From a bacterium C-53 (GTDB taxonomy: Bacteria > Bacillota > Clostridia > Lachnospirales > Lachnospiraceae), in NCBI GenBank assembly GCA_003612525.1, contig RAZD01000002.1:124001-188000 (forward strand): a stretch of DNA of 64,000 nucleotides. Direction: 5' to 3'. A program made the translations under genes and the position numbers. The notes under the pieces are model-generated. The model was given only the letters and a program-made list of their open reading frames with translations, was not told the origin of the DNA and ran no database searches. This document shows positions 44,498 through 53,724 of this stretch, in pieces (position 1 is the stretch's first letter; every line of letters begins with the position of its first letter).

Positions 44498-44558
44498 AAA
44501 ACCCTCCTATCATATAAACTAAATACGACCGTATCATCTCTACTTATCTGTTTAAATC

Positions 44559-44587
44559 AGTATAACATATCCTCCGTGAAAAAGCAA
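44559..44587 (-). promoter_or_regulatory. lexA promoter
   Basis: On the minus strand TTGCTT (complement of 44582-44587) and TATACT (complement of 44559-44564) are 17 bases apart. Confidence 0.7.
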
Positions 44588-44597
44588 ACATATATTC

Positions 44598-44611
44598 CAA
44601 AAATTTGTTCG
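44598..44611. promoter_or_regulatory. Possible LexA box 1
   Basis: CAAAAATTTGTTCG matches the Firmicute LexA pattern CGAAC-N4-GTTCG with two mismatches in the left half; it lies just upstream of both promoters. Confidence 0.4.
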
Positions 44612-44618
44612 ATTTCGC

Positions 44619-44648
44619 TTGACATAGAAAAGCGTGTTCGTTTATAAT
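44619..44648 (+). promoter_or_regulatory. Promoter of the LysM/YneA-like gene
   Basis: Consensus TTGACA (44619-44624) and TATAAT (44643-44648) with an 18-base spacer. Confidence 0.85.
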
Positions 44649-44665
44649 ACAGGAAACAGATGTTC

Positions 44666-44679
44666 TGAACACATGTTTT
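44666..44679. promoter_or_regulatory. LexA box 2 in the 5' UTR of the LysM gene
   Basis: TGAACACATGTTTT matches CGAACRNRYGTTYC at 12 of 14 positions. It begins about 18 bases after the -10, so LexA bound here would block the transcript. It supports damage control of the LysM gene. Confidence 0.65.
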
Positions 44680-44702
44680 TGTTTGCTTTGGAGGGCAGAG
44701 TG

Positions 44703-45074
44703 ATGAGGAGAGAGAATCCATATTTCATAATCAGCCAGAAAAAAAGGCGCTGCTATAACAGACGCCTTATCAAATTTATTTTTGCTTTTCTGCTTGTAAT
44801 GACAACAGGCTTGACAACCGGAAGCCTGATTTCCTATGCGAATGCAAAATCACAAAATGCTGATTCTGTAAATACATCTTATAAATACTATACAAGCATA
44901 CAGATTACGGAAGGTGATTCCCTTGAGTCCATTGCAAAGGAATACATGACAAAGGAATACGAAAATATAAATATGTATTTGTATGAAATGATGCAGATGA
45001 ATTCGCTAAATGATGAAACCATACATACCGGACAGTTTTTAATCGTTCCATATTATTCCGAACAAATCAAGTAA
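44703..45074 (+). CDS. yneA: LysM-domain membrane protein, YneA-like division suppressor
   Basis: 123-aa protein with a short cytosolic basic N-terminus, one membrane helix (about 23-40) and an extracellular LysM-like domain (SIQITEGDSLESIAKEYM, about 67-115) ending LIVPYYSEQIK. YneA of Bacillus, divergent from lexA and SOS-induced, stops division during damage, and the same layout and size apply. The start at ATG 44703 has GGAGGG upstream; an earlier in-frame start at 44634 overlaps the promoter. Sequence similarity to YneA beyond LysM was not tested, so the call rests on context. Confidence 0.75.
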   Translation: MRRENPYFIISQKKRRCYNRRLIKFIFAFLLVMTTGLTTGSLISYANAKSQNADSVNTSYKYYTSIQITEGDSLESIAKEYMTKEYENINMYLYEMMQMNSLNDETIHTGQFLIVPYYSEQIK

Positions 45075-45226
45075 AAGGGCTTATCAGAAATAAAAAAGGT
45101 AAAAATCAGTAACCCTTTGTTCGTTTTTGCCAAATGGATGAAAAATATAAGTGGTTGTTTATAAATCTAACTATTCGCAAAAGAACAGTTTTACGAATAG
45201 ATTGCAATGATTTTATTCAAATAACA

Positions 45227-45270
45227 AGACTTTATCAAAATCCGTTGTTTCCTGGATTTTGATAAAGTCT
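45227..45270. repeat. 17-bp perfect inverted repeat
   Basis: AGACTTTATCAAAATCC (45227-45243) and its exact complement GGATTTTGATAAAGTCT (45254-45270) are separated by ten bases. It lies between the convergent LysM gene and AI-2E gene and can serve as a terminator for both, though its T-runs are weak (ATAGATTTTG on plus; TTGTTATTTG on minus). It is preceded by a second dyad CTATTCG/CGAATAG in the gap. Confidence 0.7.
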
Positions 45271-45297
45271 CATAGATTTTGTATAGCTTTCCGGGGC

Positions 45298-46656
45298 CTA
45301 ATCCTTCTTTTCATCCGAAATGCTTTCCGGAATGATTTCCGTAATTTCATTGTCAAGATCGGGGCGTCTGATTTTTACGGGAACTGATTTTGGTTCCTGT
45401 TTGGAGGAATGTGACGGATCCTCCTGTATCTGAAGCACTTTATTATGAATGTGGCGAAGCTTCATGTAGTTTTCGGTATTGTCAGGCAATTCTTTCTTTC
45501 TGAGCGTCTTACAGACTTTCCGCTTAATCTCCGCATAAATAACCGCAAATACCGGCACTCCGATAAACATTCCGAGAATGCCGAACAACCCGCCGAATAT
45601 AGTGATTGCAAAAATAACCCAGAAGCTTGATAATCCCGTAGAATTTCCAAGAATTTTGGGACCCAGTATATTTCCGTCGAACTGCTGCAGTACAAGGACG
45701 AAAAAAAGGAAATACAGACATTGTTTCGGCTCTATGAGCAGAATCAGAAAAGCGCTTGGTATGGCGCCCAAATAAGGCCCAAAGAACGGAATCACATTCG
45801 TCACCCCGACAATTACACTGATGAGCACCGGATACGGCGTCCCGATCAGACTGGTTCCGGCAAAACAAATAATGCCGATAATCAGTGAATCCAAAAGTTT
45901 TCCGGTGATGAACCCTCCAAATGTCTGATGGACAAAGCGGAATTCGTCAATAATATTGTTGGCACTGGCCTCTTCAAAAACAGCGTATGCGATCTTTTTG
46001 AACTGTGCGGCGAAAGTTTCCTTACTGCTTAACATATATACGGATATAATCAGACCAATCAGCAAATTCCACAGGAAAACAAGGACACTTACAATCCGTG
46101 AAGATACGGAAATAAGAAGCGTATTGATCTGCGGAAGAAAGTCTCCCCGAATCCACGATTCGAGTTCTTTTGAATAGTCATTGACGTATTGAATCGCATA
46201 TGTTTCGATCGTAGGATTATTGGCAAGCGTTTCCTCCAGCCATATGGTAAAATTATCAATATAAGAAGGCAGACGGAAAGCGAAGTTCTCAATGCTGCTT
46301 ATAATCTGCGGTATCACCAGATTCGCAAAAGCATAGATCACTGTAAATGTAACCACTAAAGTAGCAAAAACACTGATGGCTCTCATTCGTTTTCTGGATT
46401 TCGAATGAAGCGCAATTCCGGCCTTTTGATAGATTGGAATCATAATATGGCTCTCAATAAAATTAAGAATGGGACATTGTATATACGCAAGAATAAATCC
46501 GTCAATTACAGGCATACTGATTCGAATCAGGCTTCTGAAATTGGTAGACACGTTTGAACTGTGAAATACAAAATAATAAAAGAGAATTCCTCCGCATATG
46601 GCAAAAAGGCCGGCCAGACTCCAGTATAGATATTTTTTGTCAAATTTATATTTCAT
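45298..46656 (-). CDS. AI-2E family membrane protein
   Basis: 452-aa polytopic protein of the AI-2E exporter family (transport of quorum-signal or other molecules, function mostly unproved). N-terminal helices at about 12-32, 45-60 and 85-105 precede a central region and paired C-terminal helices, with the conserved GTPYPVLISVIVGVTNVIPF, FFGPYLGAIPSAFLILL and LSSFWVIFAITIFGGLFGI (about 280-360). The cytosolic tail of about 75 residues is charged and probably disordered. It is a single-gene unit. Confidence 0.88.
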   Translation of the reverse strand: MKYKFDKKYLYWSLAGLFAICGGILFYYFVFHSSNVSTNFRSLIRISMPVIDGFILAYIQCPILNFIESHIMIPIYQKAGIALHSKSRKRMRAISVFATLVVTFTVIYAFANLVIPQIISSIENFAFRLPSYIDNFTIWLEETLANNPTIETYAIQYVNDYSKELESWIRGDFLPQINTLLISVSSRIVSVLVFLWNLLIGLIISVYMLSSKETFAAQFKKIAYAVFEEASANNIIDEFRFVHQTFGGFITGKLLDSLIIGIICFAGTSLIGTPYPVLISVIVGVTNVIPFFGPYLGAIPSAFLILLIEPKQCLYFLFFVLVLQQFDGNILGPKILGNSTGLSSFWVIFAITIFGGLFGILGMFIGVPVFAVIYAEIKRKVCKTLRKKELPDNTENYMKLRHIHNKVLQIQEDPSHSSKQEPKSVPVKIRRPDLDNEITEIIPESISDEKKD

Positions 46657-46704
46657 ATGTAAAGAACGCTTCCTTTCTTTGGTGTACTTATTTTTATATA
46701 AAAC

Positions 46705-46713
46705 AGTATACCA
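46705..46713 (-). promoter_or_regulatory. Extended -10 promoter of the AI-2E gene
   Basis: On the minus strand TGGTATACT (complement of 46705-46713) is an extended -10, about 50 bases from the start codon. A second -10-like TATACT lies on the plus strand near 46764 for the TtcA-like gene. Confidence 0.55.
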
Positions 46714-46833
46714 TAATATGAGGGTTTTTAGAAAAAAATCTATAAAACAAATTGTATTTGTAGTATACTAAATTGCGGCGGATAACACAACCAGATTTTG
46801 AGATGCTGTTTTTACGGCATTATGGAGGTTTGC

Positions 46834-47574
46834 ATGACATTACAGAGGCTAATGAGCTACACACGAAAAGCGGTGGATGAATACCAGATGATTGAGCAGG
46901 GCGATAAAATTGCGATTGGAATTTCGGGCGGAAAAGACAGTCTTACTCTCCTGCATGCGCTGCATGGATTACGGCGGTTTTATCCGAAGCATTTTGATAT
47001 AGAGGCAATTACGGTTGATTTAGGACATCCCGGTTTTGATTTATCGGCTATCCGGGAATTGTGCCGCACACTTGAAATTCCATATACAGTTGTCCATACG
47101 GATATCGCACAAATCATCTTTGAGATACGCAAGGAACCTAACCCCTGCTCCTTATGTGCGAAAATGAGAAAAGGCGCGCTCAATCAGGCGATCAGGGAAA
47201 GCGGCTGCAATAAAGTAGCGTATGCACATCACAAGGATGATATCATTGAAACGATGCTCATGTCTTTGATTTATGAAGGACGTTTTCACTCCTTCTCTCC
47301 CAGGACCTATCTCGACCGCATGGACCTTACGGTTATACGTCCGCTTATGTATGTCCCTGAGATGGATATACTCGGTTTCTATCACAAATATGAACTTCCT
47401 GTGGCAAAAAACCCCTGTCCTGCGGACGGCTATACAAAGAGACAGTATGCAAAAGATCTGATACGTCAGATTGAAAACGAGAATCACGGGGCAAAGGAAC
47501 GGATGTTTTCTGCAATTTTAAATGGGGATATATCCGGATGGCCCAAACGTGTAGAATATAAAAGAACGAAATAA
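46834..47574 (+). CDS. TtcA-family tRNA 2-thiolation PP-loop protein
   Basis: 246-aa ATP pyrophosphatase of the TtcA family that adds sulphur to tRNA cytidine-32 using an iron-sulphur cluster. It shows the PP-loop GISGGKDSLTLLHAL (about 37), NPCSLCAKMRKGAL with CxxC (about 107) and a third cysteine in KNPCPADGY (about 201), the set expected to hold the cluster; YAHHKDDIIETMLMSL is the second ATP-binding segment. ATG 46834 follows GGAGGTTTGC. Similar proteins thiolate other tRNAs, so the exact target is uncertain. Confidence 0.82.
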   Translation: MTLQRLMSYTRKAVDEYQMIEQGDKIAIGISGGKDSLTLLHALHGLRRFYPKHFDIEAITVDLGHPGFDLSAIRELCRTLEIPYTVVHTDIAQIIFEIRKEPNPCSLCAKMRKGALNQAIRESGCNKVAYAHHKDDIIETMLMSLIYEGRFHSFSPRTYLDRMDLTVIRPLMYVPEMDILGFYHKYELPVAKNPCPADGYTKRQYAKDLIRQIENENHGAKERMFSAILNGDISGWPKRVEYKRTK

Positions 47575-47596
47575 ACAGAAAGGGGAACATACTTCT

Positions 47597-48652
47597 ATGG
47601 TGCCAAAAGAACGAAATTATCATGAACAGACAATCATAGACAACACATTAAGACTGCGGGAACTTCAGAAAAATCTTCCGGCTTTCTGCAGGGATTTCTT
47701 CCGGGGAATCGAACCGACGACTTCCTCCCGTACCAGAATCGCCTATGCGTATGATCTGGGCGTCTTCTTCGAATTTCTTCATGAGAGCAACCCTGTCTTA
47801 TCCAGGAAAGAAATTACTGAATACACGGTGGATATTCTCGATCAGATCAAACCGGTGGACATCGAAGAATACCTTGAATATTTGAATTACTACCAAAAAG
47901 ACGGAAAAGAATATACAAATGATGAACGTGGAAAATCAAGAAAACTTGCAAGTCTGCGCTCCTTCTACCGTTATTTCTTTCGAACTGAAACCATCCAGAC
48001 AAATCCGGCGGATATTGTCAGTATGCCGAAGCTTCATGAAAAGGAAATTATACGTCTGGATCTAGACGAAGTCGCTTCTCTCCTCGATCATGTGGAGAAA
48101 GGGACTGATCTGACAAAGAGACAATCCATGTATCACGAACGGACAAAAGTACGTGATCTTGCGCTTATGACACTGCTGCTCGGAACAGGAATCCGTGTAT
48201 CCGAATGCGTCGGACTTGATATCAATGATGTGGATTTTAAAAATAACGGTATTAAAATCGTGCGTAAGGGTGGCTATGAAACGATTGTATACTTTGGAGA
48301 GGAAGTTGAGGAGGCGCTGCTCTCCTACATGGAAGAACGTGAGCGTATTATCCCCGTATCCGGAAATGAGAACGCACTCTTCCTTTCTATGCAGAATAAA
48401 CGAATCAGCGTCCGCGCTGTAGAAAACCTTGTAAAAAAATATTCTCAGCTTGTCACAAGCCTGAAGAAAATCACCCCGCATAAGCTTCGCAGTACATACG
48501 GTACAAGCCTTTATCGTGAAACCGGGGATATCTATCTGGTCGCAGATGTCCTGGGACATAAGGATGTCAATACAACACGAAAGCATTACGCCGCTGTGGA
48601 AGATGAACGCAGAAGAAGCGCCGCCGACAAGGTGCGGCTTCGGAAAAGATAA
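47597..48652 (+). CDS. Tyrosine recombinase, XerS-like
   Basis: 351-aa tyrosine recombinase likely used for chromosome dimer resolution. The catalytic set is complete: Arg in GTGIRVSECVGLDI (about 201), Lys in VRKGGYETIVYF, HxLR in TPHKLRSTYGTSL (about 295), His in VLGHKDVNTTRKHYA with the tyrosine (about 330). A long N-terminal SAM-like domain (about 20-145) and an insertion before the catalytic domain resemble single-recombinase XerS rather than XerC/D. I did not find a convincing dif site close by. It stands alone behind its own GGGGAA site; a strong terminator follows. Confidence 0.82.
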   Translation: MVPKERNYHEQTIIDNTLRLRELQKNLPAFCRDFFRGIEPTTSSRTRIAYAYDLGVFFEFLHESNPVLSRKEITEYTVDILDQIKPVDIEEYLEYLNYYQKDGKEYTNDERGKSRKLASLRSFYRYFFRTETIQTNPADIVSMPKLHEKEIIRLDLDEVASLLDHVEKGTDLTKRQSMYHERTKVRDLALMTLLLGTGIRVSECVGLDINDVDFKNNGIKIVRKGGYETIVYFGEEVEEALLSYMEERERIIPVSGNENALFLSMQNKRISVRAVENLVKKYSQLVTSLKKITPHKLRSTYGTSLYRETGDIYLVADVLGHKDVNTTRKHYAAVEDERRRSAADKVRLRKR

Positions 48653-48660
48653 GCGGAAGA

Positions 48661-48692
48661 AAGCCGGAGGGACTCCCTCCGGCTTCTTGCTT
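48661..48692 (+). terminator. Terminator after the recombinase gene
   Basis: AAGCCGGAGGG and CCCTCCGGCTT form an 11-bp stem with a three-base loop, followed by CTTGCTTT. Confidence 0.85.
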
Positions 48693-48722
48693 TAAAAGAA
48701 TTCAAATATGAGTGATAATAGA

Positions 48723-51700
48723 TTATTTGATTTTCGGTAAATCAGGAATGTTTACTTTCATCTTCTTAAGACACGGTTTCGCTGAGAAATAATCATTGTT
48801 TACTCCGTTTGAGTAAGTGATCTTAAGCGTTACCGTCTGAAGCTGCTTCTTTGTCACTCCTGTCGGTTTCTTCTTATCCTTAAATGTAAGTGCATAGGTG
48901 TAATGATCTGCATTCGTATTTTTATACCGGATTACTTCATATGGGGAATTTGCATCCGCAATTTCGACATTCCTGACAGTAAGTCCCATATAAGGGGTAC
49001 TGCTGCAATCCTTATGCCATCCAGAACCGCTGCCAAACACATCCGAATCATATCCCATTTCGAATGAGTCCAATGTATATGGAGAATTCCAATATAATGT
49101 AAATGCATCTTTCTTTTCTCCACTGCCCGCATCCTCAAGAGTCACATCCGCCTTTTTCACATCTTTCACCGTCACAACAAGCGTTTCTGTTTTCACGGTT
49201 CCCCGATTATTCTTTAATGTGACATTTACGATATATTTGTTTCCTACCTGAATTTTTCCCGCATAGTAAGCATCATATTCGGGGTATAAAACAACAGAAG
49301 TCAAATCTCCTGTCTTCGTATTTGTCGTCTTGGAAGCAGTAAACAGCGCACTGTCTGTCGACACATCCCATTTTCCGACGGATGACACTTTATAGCTTGC
49401 CTTTAATTTTGTACGAAGCGTATTCCATTCCTTAGTGCTGGAAAGCTCCTCCATTGCTATATACGCGTTAATGCCTTCCGCTGCTTTTACTTTACCCATA
49501 TCAATGACTGCTTCTTTTTTCTTTATTTCCGGCGCTTTTTCATCGTAGAGGCTAACCGTCATAACAGCCGGTTTCTTAAGCATGGACTTGAATACGCCGC
49601 TCTCTCCTTCCTGAGCTATAATCTGAACGGCAAATTTCACATCTTTTTTCGCATTCTTTGTCTTTTCATTTGCAGTGACTCTTACCCCGTATGTTCCATC
49701 CTTATAATCAATTACGGAACCAAACGTAAGCTCTTCCGGCAGGGGCTGTGCGGTGCTTCCTTTTCCGTTCAGTCCGGTTACGATTATTTTACCGCCCCGG
49801 TAGGTCTTCGGATTTAAAGTGAATTTAACAATACCGGAATCGTTCGTATTGCCGCTCACTGTTTCTTTATTGATTCTTGGTTTCACAGACTGCTTCACGG
49901 TAAGGTTCTTAACGGGAGATACCTTGAGTTTCAGGTTAACGGCATACTCTTTTCCCTTTACCCTTCTGGTATTATAAAAAGTCACCTTCAATTCTACCGT
50001 TGTCGCCTTTGTAATGGACTGCTTCGGCTGCAGAATAATGTCTCTGTAATGAATATAAGATTTTCCTTTTGCTTCGTTTCTGTAAGTATCCGTTAAAATC
50101 GCTTTATAGAAATCAGCGCTCTTACCCGCTACTTCGACGTTAAGGATTCTAGACACATCTGAATCATTATCCCCGGAATAGTTGTCCTTTGACAGTAACG
50201 ATGTTACTATATCAGTCTCGGCCGATGTTTTTCCATATACGGAGATTTTCTTTTCCTTCAGAGAAACCTTTGGTGCTTTGTTTGTAACTTTTACAGTCAG
50301 CGTGGCAGGATATTTACCAACATAATTATCGACTTCTACATCCGCGCTGATCTTTCCGCCTTTTTTGCCTGTTACGGAAACATCGCCGCTGTTATCTACA
50401 TGAATTCCTGCCGTACAGGTTACTGCTTTTACAGAGGAAACCTCCTCAATATCATTGCTTACAACGATATGCTCCTTTATATGCGCACTCCCATAATTAT
50501 AAAAACGATTGATTTCAATCGGGGCTGTTTTAAACTTCGGCGCAGAAGATTTTACGGTTATGTTAAACTTGCCAAGCTTAACCGGAATCTCATGAAAGCC
50601 CTCTTTATCCGCTTTCAGAATGACCGTCGCCTCCACATCCTTAATGCCCTTGATATCGTCTATTATAAGATTGGTTGAATCTGAATCCGAGTCTGCTTCC
50701 CCATCATCGTATTTTGGCGTAATTTTAATCGAATAGTATTTCTTATCCGGATCATAGCCTGTATGTTCAACTCCGTCAGTCGGAGTGACAAAGTTCTGTA
50801 CTGGCGTGTTGACTAACTCCGCTGCAAAATAACGATTAAATTCCTCATCGTCAATACGGATATCCGACACTTTGTAGGTTTCCTGCATTACCTTATGCAA
50901 ATCACCGCCGGTGTTTTCCTCACCATAAGAGCCTTTGATGTGGAATTCAAATCCAACATCAACAGGACTGTACTTATATCCGTTTACAAGAACATTCTGA
51001 TTCAGGATGTTTCCCGCATAATTATCTGCAATCAGTTTTGCACGTTCTCCTGCGCCAACTACTTCAATACGGATATAATTCTTTGAAGACATTTCGGTAT
51101 CCGACACTTTGCCCTCTGCGTCCACATGGTTCGACACACCGATTGTAACGGTTGCATAACCTTTGCTCACCGCTTCAATACTGGAATTCTGTCCATCAAG
51201 CGTCGCCTTAACACAGGCATCGGAGCTTGTCATAGACCAGTAACCTGCTGTCAGGTAGCCCGCGCTGCGGTTGAACAGTTTCGCAATGTCTTCCGCATCA
51301 AGCTTCTCACCGACTTCCATCAGCAGATATTCCTGCTCTACAATGGAGTTCATTTCCCGCCGTTCCTGTGCGACGCCGTCAAGAATCCACACGGAATTTT
51401 TCGTATCCTGCGCTGCTGCGCCCTCCGCTTCCGTATTCAGAAACGCGCCTTTTTCATAGGTTCCATTGTTATCTTTTACAACGGCTGCGCCTTCTGTTAG
51501 TTTCGTATAATCCTGAGGTACCGATACATTATAAAGCGAACCACAGACATCGCCCATAATCAGTACCGGAAGGTTATCTCCCGTATAAACGATGGCATAG
51601 CTGTCTTTGTTTCCCTTGCCCGCTGTGATGCTTCCATCATTCATGACAAATTTGCCTGTATTATATACGGCAATACCGGCAGTCATGTCATCAATTTTAA

Positions 51701-53693
51701 TGTCTGACATACTACATATGGAAAGAGCTCCGGCATTAGCCAAAACTTTCAGGCCTTCTGCTCCGGTACATGTAATATCTGAATTGTTTAAGGTAAGATT
51801 TCCTTCGTTTGTTATGGCTGTCGCACCATCTGCCAGCCCTCTGAACATAATGTCCAGGCCACTGAATTCCACATTTTTATCTTTTGCAATGGTAATCGTA
51901 TTTGCACTTGTTGTAATCACACCTCTTATCACTACATCTTTATCAATAGCCAGATTATCGTTTAATGTAATTGACTGTGCATAAATATTCTTTTTCCCTT
52001 CCGAGAGTGCCTTCCTCAGTCCTTCTTCGTCATAAACATACGTATTGGATGAACCAGACGGAACTCCACTGCCGCCTTTCATCGGTGTGATTTCCGTTTT
52101 GTATGTGCCATCATCTTCGGCTGCGGAAATCTGTTGTTTCTCAGGACTTTCCTCTGCCGTGTTATAATAATAGTAGAATGATTTCTTTGCATCCGGCTCT
52201 TTCGTGTCCTTTGCAGTGTATAATACACAAGCGCCATTGTCATTCTCAATTGTGCCGCCAAGAAGCGTCGGATAGTTTGTCCCCTCATAGGCAATACCTT
52301 CAACATAGCCGCCGAACATTACAAAGGTTCCGGTTCCGGTTGCTTTAAAGGTGTTATTTCCTCCTACAAACGGTGTTGTAGATACGGCTGCACCGCTTCC
52401 AGTGCTAATGGATACTCCATTAGCATAATAATCGCTATCACTATCACCGTAAACGATAACTTTCCCTCCGCTCAGGGTTAGTACGGTTGGAAGCGCTGCA
52501 TTTATTCCGTTGCTAATGTTAAGCGCCACGTCTCTTGCAAGCGGACTTCCAAGCTCAGCAGTACCGGTATTATAGATTGCTACCGCACTGGAGTCAATAT
52601 TACCGCCCCTGACTGAAAGCGTACCTGTATTTTCAATCGCACAGGATGCTGCCTCATCACCGGTTGCTTCGATGGACGCCTCATTTACGGTAAGCGTACC
52701 TGCATTTTGAATTGCAGTAAGGGATTTTGCCGTTGCATTATCTTTTGCCGCCGTAATTTCCGTTTCGCCGCCGATAGACATAATACCGTCTGCTTCATTT
52801 ACGACTGCAATGCTTCCTTCTGCTATAGAAGAAATACTGCCGCCGTCAAAATCGGCAGTTGCTTTTGCTTTGTTCTCAAAGGAATTTCCAAGTGCGGATT
52901 CAATTGAAACACCCGTACCATCAAGATTTTCTTTTGTTTTAAAAATTCCCTCATTGACTACCTTCAGGTTATATGCACCGGCAACCAGTGTCAGTGCGGA
53001 AGTGCCCGGGACGGTCAACACGGCATCCGCCGCTGCAACATCCGCTGCAAACCTTACAATAATGCCATCCTCTGTCTGATCTTCAATGACCACTTCCTGA
53101 CCTGCCTGTACAGTAAGTTTCTTTTCCTTCAGAAGTTCCGCAGTGATTTCATAATCAGCGTTATCACCTTTTAACGCGATCTTAACCGTCTCAGTTTTGG
53201 AACCCTTCTTGGAGCTTCCTTCCGAAGATGCGTTTAAAGCATCTAAAAGGTCTTTTGCACTGTAGACATACCGGGTACTGTCTGCACCTGTCACTGTTTC
53301 GTCCAGTGCATTCTCCGGCTGTTCTACAATAATTTCTTCCTCCGACTGTCCTGCAACAGACTCTTCCGCTGCTTCCAGTTCTGTTGTTTCCGGCATACCC
53401 GAAGCAGTATCCTCCGGCTGCTCTGCTGCAGTATCTCCAGCCTTCGGTTCTTCTGTGGCGACATCTTCAGCCACTTCCTCCTTACCAGTATCCGCTGCCA
53501 GCTGCTCAGTGGAACCCTCCTGTGCCGGCTGCTCCTTTTCCGGCTGCCCGGGTGCAGAATCTTCCGTGCTCTGAAGATTCTCCTGTTCGATTGAGACAGT
53601 TTCATCCTGCGCCGCATAAACAGGCATCTGGATGCTGGTCACAATCATTGCAGCAGCAAGGAATACCGCTGCAAATCGTTTCAGTCTTTTCAT
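48723..53693 (-). CDS. Large secreted protein with two beta-helix-like modules
   Basis: 1,656-aa exported protein. Residues 1-28 are a signal peptide (MKRLKRFAAVFLAAAM...). About 29-140 is an acidic Glu/Gln/Pro-rich linker, likely disordered. Two similar modules follow, each opening with the same element (YVYSAKDLLDAL at about 142, YVYDEEGLRKAL at about 550), and each has short repeats of NTGTL/NTGKF type characteristic of right-handed parallel beta-helices. About 790-880 resembles a group 2 Ig-like domain (WSMTSSDACVKATLDG), and the rest is a series of beta-rich domains beginning APKFKTAPIEI, APKVSLKEKKI and APEIKKKEAVI. No LPXTG, S-layer or choline-binding anchor is seen. Start ATG 53693 has GGAAGGAG nine bases upstream. 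Function, probably adhesion or envelope, is unproven. Confidence 0.82.
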   Translation of the reverse strand: MKRLKRFAAVFLAAAMIVTSIQMPVYAAQDETVSIEQENLQSTEDSAPGQPEKEQPAQEGSTEQLAADTGKEEVAEDVATEEPKAGDTAAEQPEDTASGMPETTELEAAEESVAGQSEEEIIVEQPENALDETVTGADSTRYVYSAKDLLDALNASSEGSSKKGSKTETVKIALKGDNADYEITAELLKEKKLTVQAGQEVVIEDQTEDGIIVRFAADVAAADAVLTVPGTSALTLVAGAYNLKVVNEGIFKTKENLDGTGVSIESALGNSFENKAKATADFDGGSISSIAEGSIAVVNEADGIMSIGGETEITAAKDNATAKSLTAIQNAGTLTVNEASIEATGDEAASCAIENTGTLSVRGGNIDSSAVAIYNTGTAELGSPLARDVALNISNGINAALPTVLTLSGGKVIVYGDSDSDYYANGVSISTGSGAAVSTTPFVGGNNTFKATGTGTFVMFGGYVEGIAYEGTNYPTLLGGTIENDNGACVLYTAKDTKEPDAKKSFYYYYNTAEESPEKQQISAAEDDGTYKTEITPMKGGSGVPSGSSNTYVYDEEGLRKALSEGKKNIYAQSITLNDNLAIDKDVVIRGVITTSANTITIAKDKNVEFSGLDIMFRGLADGATAITNEGNLTLNNSDITCTGAEGLKVLANAGALSICSMSDIKIDDMTAGIAVYNTGKFVMNDGSITAGKGNKDSYAIVYTGDNLPVLIMGDVCGSLYNVSVPQDYTKLTEGAAVVKDNNGTYEKGAFLNTEAEGAAAQDTKNSVWILDGVAQERREMNSIVEQEYLLMEVGEKLDAEDIAKLFNRSAGYLTAGYWSMTSSDACVKATLDGQNSSIEAVSKGYATVTIGVSNHVDAEGKVSDTEMSSKNYIRIEVVGAGERAKLIADNYAGNILNQNVLVNGYKYSPVDVGFEFHIKGSYGEENTGGDLHKVMQETYKVSDIRIDDEEFNRYFAAELVNTPVQNFVTPTDGVEHTGYDPDKKYYSIKITPKYDDGEADSDSDSTNLIIDDIKGIKDVEATVILKADKEGFHEIPVKLGKFNITVKSSAPKFKTAPIEINRFYNYGSAHIKEHIVVSNDIEEVSSVKAVTCTAGIHVDNSGDVSVTGKKGGKISADVEVDNYVGKYPATLTVKVTNKAPKVSLKEKKISVYGKTSAETDIVTSLLSKDNYSGDNDSDVSRILNVEVAGKSADFYKAILTDTYRNEAKGKSYIHYRDIILQPKQSITKATTVELKVTFYNTRRVKGKEYAVNLKLKVSPVKNLTVKQSVKPRINKETVSGNTNDSGIVKFTLNPKTYRGGKIIVTGLNGKGSTAQPLPEELTFGSVIDYKDGTYGVRVTANEKTKNAKKDVKFAVQIIAQEGESGVFKSMLKKPAVMTVSLYDEKAPEIKKKEAVIDMGKVKAAEGINAYIAMEELSSTKEWNTLRTKLKASYKVSSVGKWDVSTDSALFTASKTTNTKTGDLTSVVLYPEYDAYYAGKIQVGNKYIVNVTLKNNRGTVKTETLVVTVKDVKKADVTLEDAGSGEKKDAFTLYWNSPYTLDSFEMGYDSDVFGSGSGWHKDCSSTPYMGLTVRNVEIADANSPYEVIRYKNTNADHYTYALTFKDKKKPTGVTKKQLQTVTLKITYSNGVNNDYFSAKPCLKKMKVNIPDLPKIK

Positions 53694-53724
53694 CAACAAA
53701 TTCTCCTTCCTTTTGCATAAATTC

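Noticed and set aside
44523-44534. ATACGACCGTAT palindrome as a third LexA box
   Set aside because: It does not match the CGAAC-N4-GTTCG pattern; its role is unknown.
45075-45297. dif site for the XerS-like recombinase
   Set aside because: The CTATTCG/CGAATAG and 17-bp dyads do not resemble known dif or difSL layouts.
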